The translations under genes and the position numbers were made by a program. Shown one piece after another: positions 24,111 to 33,409 of a stretch of DNA of 64,000 nucleotides; the first letter of the stretch is position 1; each line of letters begins with the position of its first letter. Below the pieces are notes generated by a model. That model did no database searches. It was not told the origin of the DNA and saw only the letters and a list, made by a program, of their open reading frames with translations. Source of the DNA: Pomphorhynchus laevis (Eukaryota > Acanthocephala > Palaeacanthocephala > Echinorhynchida > Pomphorhynchidae); NCBI GenBank assembly GCA_012934845.2, contig WNNJ02000600.1:1-64000 (forward strand). The letters are read 5' to 3'.

Positions 24111-24610
24111 TTTTGACTTTTGATCAATGTAATGGGAACCACTATCATTACATGGAATACTGTAGATTTCTATAAATTTTACATATTCAGACTTGATTTT
24201 GCATAACCCAGACGACATTTTATATTTCCTTAGACAGGTAGAAGTCCAAGGTGTGATAATGTCGATGACAATTTTCTTTTTAGTATACCGTTGTGGTATT
24301 CGTAGTAGCCGTACCCTTGTAGTGGTTTCCTGGGCATGATGTTGTCCCTTGATAAACATTAACATGTCATCCACATATCAGCACCATTATATTAGTTATT
24401 TATGCGCGACTATACATTTGCTTCCACCTTCCTCTTGAATAAGTCAGTTAGAGTCGGCCCTAACAGGTAGGCCATCGCGATCTTTCTTTTGTACATATAA
24501 TTTGTAGTAAATAAAAAGGTGGATTTAGTTATACATTTACAGAGATATTTCCCTTCATTAAGTGTAAACGTCCAACGATCACATTTCTGGTTTAAAAGCG
24601 GCATCATCAA
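24110..24610 (-). mobile_element. Penelope-like element fragment (classical type), RT region
   Basis: On the minus strand the residues GPTLTDLFKRKVEANV (near 24420-24480) match the GSPLGPTLADLFM-type RT motif of Penelope elements, and shortly after YVDDMLMFIKG matches their YVDD active site. The sequence is broken and short; no GIY-YIG part is seen. It differs from the Naiad-type PLEs elsewhere in the window. Its right end abuts a family B LINE at 24610. Confidence 0.6.
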
Positions 24611-25815
24611 TCGTCACTATGCCGGTTGCTCACTAGTCGAATCCGCCAGCCCCCTCAGCTCATCCCCTTCTAAATTATCTAATCACGGCAGTATTGTCGC
24701 ATTTGCATATCACCTCCGCGTCTCTTCGAAAAATCACACCCTCTTTCAGTCCTTGGTCTTTTGTTTGATCACTTGTCGTTATTCTAGGTCGATCACTCTG
24801 GATCTCGATATTGTATGCCGTCCTGGTTTATCAGCTCGTACCTCCTTATTTTCTACCAAACTCGCTGACCTCCTGTTCCACTGTTATTTGTCTTTCATCC
24901 CTTCACCCGTTCTTGGCGACTTCAACATCCGCTTCGACCGCCTCTCTTCCACCGATTCCATCCGGTTTATCAACATTCTTTCCAACTACAACTACAAACT
25001 AATATCCACTGTTCTCACAAATATCCTTGACGGGGCACTCGACATCATCGCTGTCCCCGATCGTTTTGATGCATACAACTCACTGTCCATCTTTGATCCT
25101 GGTCTTTCCGATCACTTTCTCGTCACCCTTGATCTCACTTTTAACCACACCCTGCTTTACACACCTACCATTCTACGTCGCCCTTGAAGAAATCTTGGCA
25201 TCACCTTCTCCACTCTGCCTTACAAATCAAATCAAATCAGCTAACTGAGTCTACGTATTTAATATAATGATAAAATAAACAAAACATAATAATGCTAAAT
25301 CAAAATTTAATAATTAAATAATAAAATTAATAATTGTTTTTAGATTTTCTATAATTTAAATGGTATAAATATCGTTTAAATCGTTTAAAAATCGTATCTA
25401 TCATCTCCCACAATAACATCTGCATCTTCTCACTATCGCGCATTTCTTTACGACTCTGAACTCACATCCCCTCTCGATCTCCTCTTGCCCTTCAAGCCTC
25501 ACCCTTACCGTCGCTTGCACCGTGCCCCATGGTTTGACATCCAATGCCTACTCTTAAAGTGTCGACTGCGTCATGCTTTTCGAGTCTATCACCGCTCTCT
25601 CAGACGTGATATTCGCAGGCTCACTACGTCTTTACGTGATTGCTATCTTGATCTTCGTCAGTCTCATCTCCACCTATTACGTACCAAATGCAACTCCTTC
25701 TGATAGCATAAAATCATCACTTCATTCAACTCTAATTCTCTTTGGCATACTTGTAATTCAATCCTTTCACGCTCCACTTTGTCTTGCAACATCAATCTAC
25801 ATTATGGTAAAAAAA
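24610..25815 (+). pseudogene. LINE family B copy 3, endonuclease to linker, interrupted
   Basis: Matches the copy at 34600-35640 base by base for long stretches. Endonuclease residues include AGCSLVESA, ITLDLDIVCRPG, VLGDFNIRFDRLSS, NILDGALDIIAVPD and GLSDHFLVTLDLT. The linker begins LLPFKPHPYRRLHRAPWFD. It is split by a short PLE tail at 25213-25390 and ends at about 25815, where a Naiad PLE begins. Several frames are used. RT and 3' end are absent here. Confidence 0.75.
25213..25390 (-). mobile_element. Solo 3' end of a PLE inside a LINE
   Basis: The reverse complement of the Naiad 3' end at 28600-28760, starting on the plus strand with AAATC repeats and AGCTAACTGAGTCTACG. It lies between LINE pieces that are continuous in the sister copy near 35220 (CTCAAATCGTCTCTATCC). 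AAATCG-like bases occur on both sides, consistent with a short target duplication. A 5'-truncated insertion of about 150 bp. Confidence 0.75.
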
Positions 25816-25832
25816 TTGTCTTGATTTTGTCT

Positions 25833-25875
25833 CAATCCACATGTACATTGTGTTATACAATGTACATGTGGATTG
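25833..25875. repeat. Perfect 19 bp fold-back at the PLE 5' junction
   Basis: 25833-25851 (CAATCCACATGTACATTGT) is the exact reverse complement of 25857-25875, with a five-base loop. The right arm is GIY-YIG coding sequence; the left arm is an inverted copy at the junction with the LINE. Confidence 0.9.
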
Positions 25876-26371
25876 CAATATATAGGAAAAACATCAAATG
25901 TTAAAAACTAGGTTTAGGCAACACATATATAATATACAGCATAATAGTTAAACTATATTTCATAAACATATGAGATTAATAGGACATGATATTAAAAACT
26001 GTAAATTATTTATTTTAGAACATATTATCGAAGAAAACAGTTCAATATTAAATCAAAAACTATTAGAAAAAGAAGATTTTTGGATTAAAACGCTTAATTC
26101 CATGTACCCATTAGGATTGAATGACGTGATACAAGGAATTGGCAGAAGTAGTATAATACATAATAAACAACTCTATTATAATAATCCGGTTAAACGCAAA
26201 CCAAGAAGTCATGGTGTTAATAGGAATAGGAAAAATAGAGTTAAAAATATTAAAAAAGATATGTATATAAATGAACAATTAGAAATATTAAAACAACTTT
26301 TAAGTGATAATAAGCTAAAAGATCATTATGTAAATATGAGAAGTTCTAATTCTAAAGATATCATATGTTGA
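25857..26371 (+). pseudogene. PLE GIY-YIG endonuclease segment
   Basis: Nuclease that nicks DNA to prime reverse transcription in PLEs. Visible: CGLQYIGKTS (the YIG half of the motif), then FRQHIYNIQH and FHKHMRLIGHD with the basic and His residues of the family, LFILEHIIEE, and WIKTLNSMYPLGLND, the usual end of N-terminal GIY-YIG domains in Naiad elements. The first beta strand (GIY half) is lost at the truncated 5' end. A Lys-rich region follows (VKRKPRSHGVNRNRKNRVK). The reading frame is broken. Placement upstream of RT is the key point. Confidence 0.75.
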
Positions 26372-26695
26372 ATAAATCAAAAATTAATTAACGATTATGA
26401 TAGGCTAAGTTGTATAATAGACAGTTATTGTAATACAAAATACTATAATCGTACAATAAATGTTAATAATAACAATAGAAAATATACATTAACCATAAAC
26501 TTCATTAATAAATGTATAGATAACATAAATATAGCCGGACTTTTAAATAATTCTAAAAGTAAAGAAATAATAGGGTCAGATTTAAGTTAATATATTCCTA
26601 AAATAAGGTATAAACTCCTACCACCATTAGGACGAAAAATTTGTAATTATAATATAGAATTAAAATCAATATGTAACGATAATATTAGAAACATA

Positions 26696-28380
26696 ATGGA
26701 AACAGAATGCAATTGTAAAAGTCTTGGTTTTGATAAAATAAATGAACATATATGTACCCATAATCTAGAATTAATTGAAAATTGTGAATTAAGAATGCTG
26801 CTATCAAAAGGGTATAAATATAGATTAAATAATAACAACGACAAAAATAAAATTTACAATTCGTTATATAATAACTTAAATGATTACTTTGGTAAGCTGA
26901 TTAATAGTGAAAGCTCAAATATATCTAAGATAAAAATTTGGAAATATTATATGTTTAATAAAATTAAAAATAAAATGAAAATAACAAACTATTATAAAAG
27001 GAAAGATAAAATTAATAAAGATATGTATAAAGTACTTACTAAATTAAAAAATAACTAAATAATAACAACTATTGATAAAGCTAGTAATAACTTTGTCTTC
27101 ATATGCAAAAAGCTTTATTATGATATACTAATGAAAGAGGTTAATTCTAATGATTTAAATGTAAATCCAGCATATGAACGTAGTGAGTTGAGTTTAGAAA
27201 CAATTATTACAAGTCACTGTTCTATAATGGATAAAAAGGGTATAAAGGTTGAATTAGATAATAAAACTATACCTATATTATATTGGAATCCAAAATTACA
27301 TAAAAATCCAATAAAACCTAGGTTCATATGTAGTGCGTTTAAATGTACATTAAAACCACTTTCTGTCTATATGAATAAAATACTTAAAGTAATTAAAGCA
27401 CATTTTAAAAAATATTGCAAGGTAATCGAAATTAATACTGGTATTAATACTGGTAACACTATTTCAGTATTAATTCTACAAAAGAATTTTTAGAACAGAC
27501 AAAAGGAATAAATTTTCAAAATATAAATACATACGATTTTAGTACTCTTTATACAAATCTAGATTTAGTAGATATTAAAGAAGCGTTAGTAAAATTAATT
27601 AATCTTATATTCGGAAAAAGATATACATATATATGTTATAATAATTATAACGCCTATCTAACAAAAATTAAACCATCAAATAAATATAAATATATGGATA
27701 AAATTGAATTAATAGAATCCTTAAATATTTTGATAAATCAAAATTATTTAAAAGTAGGGACATCTATATTTAGACAAGTAAAAGGTGTTCCAATGGGTGG
27801 TAATAGTAGCCCAATTATAGCTGACTTGTTTTTAAGCTTTATAGAATATGAATTTGTTCATAACTGTATAAAAACTAAATCTAAACAATATAAATATATG
27901 AAATATATGTTTCGATACATTGATGATATATGTGTATTTAATTCTAATAATTTTTATTCAATTAGTGAGCAAATTTATCCAGAAAGCCTTATTCTTAACA
28001 AAACCAATATTAATGATAAAGAAGGTGTATATCTAGATATGAACATTAAATTAACATTAACTAAAACTACTATTAATTTATATCGTAAAGATGACATATT
28101 TAAATTTACAAGAAACATATTTTTGCATGAGCATTCATGCATACCATATAATATAAAATATAATACATTAAATAATGAAATTTTAAGAATTGCAACAATA
28201 TGTAATGATATTGGCTTTCTTCAAAATCATTTAAATAATTTAATAGATACATATTTTAAACTAGGTTACTATAAAAATAACATCAAGCAGAAAATAGTAA
28301 AATATATAAATCAACACAATAATATAAAGAATAAATTTAAACTCTTAAGTGGCAAATTTTTATGGATGGATAATAAATAA
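26696..28380 (+). pseudogene. PLE reverse transcriptase (Naiad type)
   Basis: RT related to telomerase-type and PLE RTs. In order: ECNCKSLGF, HICTHNLELIENCELR and LLSKGYKYR (the conserved N-terminal block of Naiad-like PLEs), TIDKASNNFVFICKK (the DKG/DKA motif), LYWNPKLHKNPIKPRFICS, YDFSTLYTNLD, VPMGGNSSPIIADLFLSFIE, and the active site FRYIDDICVFN at about 27909. The C-terminal 140 residues end in KFLWMDNK. The last 228 residues (27694-28380) are one open frame. Two further fragments carry the upstream blocks. Broken but well conserved. Confidence 0.85.
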
Positions 28381-28391
28381 TATACTTTGTA

Positions 28392-28540
28392 TTAGAATAA
28401 GATACTAGATAGTTATTTCAGAGGAAATACATCATTAGCATGTATTTGGCCCCGCTGCTATGTTGGGTAGAGGAGTTAGGGGCTGAAACCTGATAGCATA
28501 GCAGTTCCTCCTGATGACCTCTAATTATTATTCTGATACA
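28392..28540 (+). ncRNA. PLE terminal structured RNA, copy A
   Basis: About 150 nt after the RT stop. Pairings seen: outer stem AGAATAA (28394-28400) with TTATTCT (28528-28534); AGAGG with CCTCT next inside; hairpin AAATACAT with ATGTATTT around CATTAGC (28425-28447); CTGCTATG (28455-28462) with CATAGCAG (28497-28504); GGCCCC (28448-28453) with GGGGCT (28479-28484), which crosses the previous stem. GAAA at 28424-28427 and CTGATGA at 28511-28517 are in the order of a type II hammerhead. Function is inferred; PLEs are known to carry hammerhead motifs. Confidence 0.65.
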
Positions 28541-28783
28541 ACGTCTGTTATTTATTACTCAATTCATAAAAATGACGTTTATTTTAAATTTCATTTTTTT
28601 AACTTGATTTAAATTATAGAAAATTTAAATTATAGAAAATCTAAAAGCAATTATTAATTTTATTATTTAATTATTAAATTTTGATTTAGCATTAATATGT
28701 TTTGTTTATTTTATAATTATATTAAATACGTAGACTCAGTTAGCTGATTTAATTATTAAATACTTACATTTGAGATAAAATAA

Positions 28784-28805
28784 AACTTTTTTCCTTAAAA
28801 AAGTT
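28784..28805 (+). repeat. Inverted repeat at LINE 5' end
   Basis: AACTTTTTT and AAAAAAGTT, separated by CCTT, form a short hairpin at the presumed start of the LINE. A closely similar hairpin lies at 33290-33315 before the ORF1 of a family B LINE. It could be part of the 5' UTR or promoter. Confidence 0.55.
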
Positions 28806-28884
28806 CAAGATATAATATACATACACTACTTATAAAAGCTTAAACACACAATCTACATTAAGATCGATAAAGAATATACACAGT

Positions 28885-30644
28885 TTGAATATACACATTG
28901 ATTGTTTTCGTACTATTATGAAGAACAAAAATGTTAAATCTACAAGTTATCAAATACAGTGTGACTCTGATGATTGTCAACGCTGGTCGACTATTACAAT
29001 CGCTACTGATTCAAATGATAATTCTAGTGGGTCATTTATGTGTGAATTTTGCGCTTCCCTGCGCATTCAATCACTAGAGAGGAAATAAGTGTTTTAAGAA
29101 AAGCAATTTAAAATATAGATCATTGCCAGTTTAACATGAATTCCAAAGATGCATTAACGAATACATTCAAAAAAACAAGATTTATTTTAACGCGGCAAAT
29201 GCGTGCCAGCGCACGCTTACATGACCACAACAAAACAAAAATGTAAATCATGTGTCGAGAAGGTGTGAACGGGAGGAGGTGTTTGAATGTGATAAAGGAG
29301 AGAGCGCGGCGGATGTCGAGAGGGAGTTGATTCCAGGTGAGTGCGGCGACGAGGAAGGATCAGAGACCGTAGTTGTTGGAGTAATTGGGAACGTGGAGTA
29401 AGAGGGTATGACGGGAACGCAGCGATAGCGAGGTGGAACGAGTGTCGTCTAAGAAAAGAAGGTTGATTAACGATAGAGAACCGACAGCGATGAGACGAAA
29501 AGTAACGAGAAGAAGGCGGAGTTTGATGCGGATGTGGATGGTGGGCCAGGAGAGTTGGGCAAGATATGTGGATGTGTGGTCGAAGCGACGGAGACGAAAG
29601 AGCACTCGAACGGCGGAGTTGATTATTCGTTGTAGGGGTAGAATGATGGATTTTGGAGAATAGGCGAAAAGGTAAATGCAGTAATCGATTTTAGGGAAAA
29701 ATAGCGATAAAAGAAGAGACATACAAGAACGGAAGTCGACAGCACTCCTGTTTTAACAGCACTCCTGTTTTATCAAATTTGACTGTTTATTCTAGTGGGT
29801 CAATTGTGAATTTTCGCAACAAGAGATTCGAAGTCAGCGATTGCATGATGGATCAGTGTACAACAGGGAATGATATATTGCAAAATTCCACTAGCAATCA
29901 TCATATCAATCAAATATCCAATATTACTCACAAACTCACTCTACACGGGTATGGAAGAATATCAACGGACGTCATTTTCGAAGTTCATCTAGTATAGCTC
30001 AACAAAATTGGCAACTTGACTGCAAACTAGGTGGACCCAACTGTAATGATCATTCTAGGGATATTAATTCAATGTCTAAATCGTCAGTGATAATTGCAAA
30101 TGTCGGAGAATTTTCCGTACATAAAACACGAAACACCCAGAATAAAGAACCATTAACACAACCGCTAGATATTAATGCGCGAATTCGTGGCGAAAACCAA
30201 GATCAGTGTGTAATCTTTGCTAATATACCGGAAGCTAACTCTTCCGAGCCGCAGCTACGTATTGAGCATGACGTGAGTAGAGTTCGGAAAGTATTATCAA
30301 AAATATTTACTTCAGGTGAGAAATCTATAACCTCATCTTTTCTAGTGAAATCATTGTTCAGGTTAGGTAGGAAAAATGAAGAACGTTCACGGTTATTGAA
30401 AGTGGTATGTAAATCGTCCGACAATGTTAGCAAGATCTTACGCAGAGGGTATAAATTAAAAGGTCAAACTACTAAAATCTTTAAGGATCTCAACATTCAG
30501 GATCGTAAGATGCGACATCAAGCTTGGGAAGAGCTAAAGACCAGGAATGCTTCTGGTGAAAAGGACTTGACAATAAGAAATTTTCGTATGGTTCGAAGAA
30601 AGCCATTTGTACGTTGGAATCCAATCGGTCCGTTAATTGCTTAG
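28885..30644 (+). pseudogene. LINE ORF1, interrupted
   Basis: The first part (28885-29088; likely ATG at 28918, MKNKNVKS) has the PHD-like finger: QCDSDDCQRWSTI then CEFC. After the interrupting family B piece, ORF1 resumes at about 29779; 30072-30644 gives the C-terminal block: CVIFANIPEANSS, SRVRKVLSKIF, KSLFRLGRKNE, SRLLKVVCK, KIFKDLNIQDRK and GEKDLTIRNFRMVRRK. AAATTTT at 30578-30584 lies in frame A_AAT_TTT within the N-F codons. The overlap with ORF2 is about 31 bases past the first TTG at 30614. Confidence 0.75.
29105..29760 (-). pseudogene. LINE family B copy 4, 3' fragment
   Basis: Minus-strand C-terminal part of a family B ORF2: LLLSLFFPKIDYCIYLFA, PLQRIINSAVRVLFRL, FDHTSTYLAQLSWP, LLLVTFRL, then weakly ALTWNQLPLDIRRALSF. 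Sequence is AT- and frame-degraded towards 29105. It lies within ORF1 of a family A LINE in opposite orientation. A 17 bp duplication (ACAGCACTCCTGTTTTA, twice at about 29739-29772) marks its right edge. Confidence 0.75.
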
Positions 30645-32630
30645 GTATTGATCCATCCTCGTTAGATATATTTCCTACTGGACTATCTATAAACGCAGGA
30701 ACCAGTAAATGTTCAACTCCAATTATTAACGTCGCTTACACAAATATTCGTAGTATAGTATCGAAGATTGACGAATTTCGGAACAGATTCTTTACATATA
30801 AACCTCAAATAATCGCAGTTACCGAAACTTGGTTAAATCATGATATTGCTGATAGTATGGTAGCTGTGGATGGGTATTCGATCATCAGGGTTGATCGTAA
30901 AGTACGACGAGGAGGCGGTGTTGCACTTTATGTCGATCAATGTATAGGTGTTGACGATTTTGAATGTTATACTGACACATATGGTACTTGTGAACTGATG
31001 ATGGCGAGTCTATCCCATGTAAGAAATAAAGTTACTATTGCACTATGTTATAGATCTCCATGTAGCTTCGTTCTCACTTAGGAATTCTCAGATATTTTGA
31101 CAAAGGCAGCAATGGGTGACCGGTTCCTCTGTTTAGGAGACTTCAATATTTCCAGCATCAATATGGATGATCCTCATTCAGGAATAACATCTTCTAGTAA
31201 ACTAGATCATGACTTGTGGAATTTTCTGTTAGATAGCCTACTTCTTGTTCAGCATGTATCAGCACCAACTAGGATTATGAATGATCAAAGTTCTTTGTTG
31301 GATTTAATTTTATCTAAATCATTAACAGATGTGCGTGACATTATGCATGAAGCACCCATAGGAGTTAGTGATCATTGTGTATTGCTTTTTCACTTCTCAG
31401 GGATTTCAAATAATATTATCGACGAAGTCGAAACTAAAATCTTCAAACATTGTTGGTATCGTGCAGATCAGTGTAACATTCTTCAAGCAACATCGACTAT
31501 GAACTTTGTAGGCGCTAGTGACGATGTTGAAGATTGTTGGAAGGTTTTATGTTCAGCAATGTGTGAAATAATAAAAAAATAAGTTCCCACCAAGATCGTA
31601 CATAAAAATAAAAAAGTGAATCCTGCGTGGTTTAATCGAGAACTTAAATCAGAACTAAGACGAAGAAACCGACTGTTTAAATTAAGCTGCAAGGACAATA
31701 CTTATCGACAGGAATACGTCAATTGTTGTAACGTTTTCGAAAAGCTTAAAAAACGCGAAAAGTTAATTTACGAAATGACAATAGCTGCGAACTTTCATAG
31801 TGCACCAAAACGATTTTAGACTCACATACGTAGAAATAGGTCAATTCCTACCGAGATTTCGTCTATTCGTATTAATGATAACTTTATCACATCGCCTCAA
31901 GCTGTAGCCGACACGTTTGCGTCGACTTTTCAACTCGTAACTAATAACACATAAACTAGCCAGCAATCTCGTGTAAGCCATCCACAAAGTTATTTTGATG
32001 TTACTACCGAGGAGGTTTATAATGAGTCAAATTCTTTACGACATTCATCACCTGGTCCGGATGGATTACATCCTTAGATACTAAGGATATTATCTATATT
32101 TATTGCTTCACCGTTAGCTTATTTGTTTCAACTATCACTAGCTAAGTCAATTCTACCGTTAGATTGAAAAATCGCAACTGTAGTGACAGTCCACAAAAAA
32201 GGAAATCGTCACAATCCTGAAAATTATAGAGCAATAAGCCTCACAAGTGTTGTATGTAAGATGTTAGAGCGCAAATTGTATCGGCGATTACTATCCTATC
32301 TTAAATCATCGAACTTGTTAGATAATTCGCAACATAGTTTTTGTCCTGGACGTTCTTGCATGTCTAATCTTTTATGTGCACGTTAAGCATGGGTTGATGC
32401 AGTTGCGCATGGTAATGCTGTTGATGTCGTGTATTTCGACTTCAGTCGGGCCTTTGATAGGGTTTCCCACAATATGTTGATTGAGGTTCTTGCAGATTAC
32501 GGAATTGAAATTCCTATTATTCTATGGATTCACGCTTTGAGAGTTCGAGTTGGAAATTGTCTATATAGACCGTTAAATTTATCAATGGGTGTTCCTTAGG
32601 GATCGGTGTTGGGTCCATTATTATTCTTCG
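30585..32630 (+). pseudogene. LINE ORF2 (APE endonuclease and partial RT)
   Basis: Open in the -1 frame from the AAATTTT site. Endonuclease: YTNIRSIVSKIDEFR, TETWLNHDIAD, RRGGGVALYVD, CYRSP, CLGDFNISSINMDD, SLLDLILS and GVSDHCVLLF. Linker VNPAWFNRELKSELR. RT: SPGPDGLHP, VTVHKKGNRHNPENYRAI, SLTSVVCKMLERKL, then VVYFDFSRAFDRVS at about 32425 and [12 protein letters not shown] at 32590. The YADD region and C-terminus are missing; a family B piece follows. At least six breaks (for example 31078, 31580, 31817, 31952, 32078 and 32384). Confidence 0.75.
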
Positions 32631-32634
32631 GATC

Positions 32635-33270
32635 TAAGACAAGATGTTCAAGAATTTTGGGTAAGGTTTGTAGAATTGATATTGGGCGATAAGATGAAGG
32701 AAGAGAGGGATCAAGAGAGGTCTTTTTAAGTAGGGGACGAATAATATCCGCTTCCAAATAACAGGAAATATTTCATTCCGGATTGGCGAGTTAAAGAAGC
32801 TGGTAAGGAAAAGTGTGAACTCTGTTGACATCAATTTGAGAATTCGAGTAGGGACAAGATTGGCAGGAGAGAACTTACAGGTTGACGAAATAAGAAGGCA
32901 GGATACCTCATTTTGAGATACCGCAAGTAGGTAAAAAAGCCCATGGATACGAATAGACGGGATACAAGAAGTTCGTGAAAGGACAATGATCGAATCGATT
33001 AGAGAAATATCTTTTGCAATTAAATAATCGGATAATTGAGAAGGATCAAGAGTAGATATGACAGAGGAACGAGAAAGTAGGGAATTGAGAGTTTTCTATT
33101 TTGTTCGAGATCATTAGCGGAAACCAGTTTGTTTCGCCATAAACTTTATACGAACGACGAAGAGCAAAGAATTGGTTGCAATAAACGGTGGAGTCAAGTG
33201 CTGAAGATAGTCTCAGATAACCATGATAAGTTCGAATCGATTGAAAAAAATACAACACTAATAATACAAA
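32635..33270 (-). pseudogene. LINE family B copy 5, RT start fragment
   Basis: The minus strand shows FPVIWKRILFVPYLKRP followed in another frame by PKILEHLVL, the start of a CR1/L2-like RT (usually a W-K---V-P-hydrophobic K block, then ILPKILE). The upstream linker is degraded. Only this 0.6 kb piece is present. Confidence 0.55.
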
Positions 33271-33323
33271 ATACAACAAATTTTTAAGGAAAAAAATTTT
33301 TCCCTTAAAAAAGTTTAAGCAAT

Positions 33324-33380
33324 CAATCCAGTTCCAGATCAAGCCAGTTCCAGATCAATCCAGTTCCAGATCAATCCAGC
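33324..33380 (+). repeat. Short tandem repeat in LINE 5' UTR
   Basis: Three to four copies of an 18 bp unit of the form ATCCAGTTCCAGATCAA directly upstream of ORF1 of the family B LINE. Confidence 0.8.
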
Positions 33381-33409
33381 AAATTTAACAGTTTTAACAC
33401 ACAAGGACG

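Larger units (their letters stand above)
25817..28765 (+). mobile_element. Naiad-type Penelope-like element, copy 1
   Basis: The most complete PLE in the window. Order: GIY-YIG endonuclease (25857-26371), connecting region, RT (26696-28380), structured 3' region (28392-28540), then an AT-rich tail ending in GACTCAGTTAGCTGATTT at about 28740. In classical Penelope the nuclease follows the RT; here it precedes it, the permuted order described for Naiad/Chlamys PLEs. The coding region is broken at several points. A perfect 19 bp fold-back marks the 5' end. Inserted into a family B LINE. Confidence 0.85.
28770..32630 (+). mobile_element. CR1-group LINE, family A relative (copy 5), interrupted
   Basis: 5' end near 28784 with AACTTTTTTCCTTAAAAAAGTT. 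ORF1 finger at 28885-29088, ORF1 body at 29779-30644, ORF2 from about 30585 to 32630, where the RT breaks off after [11 protein letters not shown]. Family B sequence (29105-29760, opposite strand) lies inside ORF1. The phrase ATTCTAGTGGGTCA occurs on both sides of it (29029 and 29791), so the right part may come from a second, related copy rather than a simple insertion. Confidence 0.75.

Noticed and set aside
28448-28510. HDV-like ribozyme from the GGCCCC/GGGGCC and CTGCTATG/CATAGCAG crossing stems
   Set aside because: The P1-P2 order would fit, but the 16 bases between P2 and P1' give no P3 hairpin, and no P4 or catalytic C context is clear. Kept only as a pseudoknot.
25213-28765. Inverted PLE ends at 25213 and 28765 as terminal inverted repeats of one element
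   Set aside because: The left piece sits inside LINE sequence that continues to about 25815 on its right side, so it is a separate short insertion.
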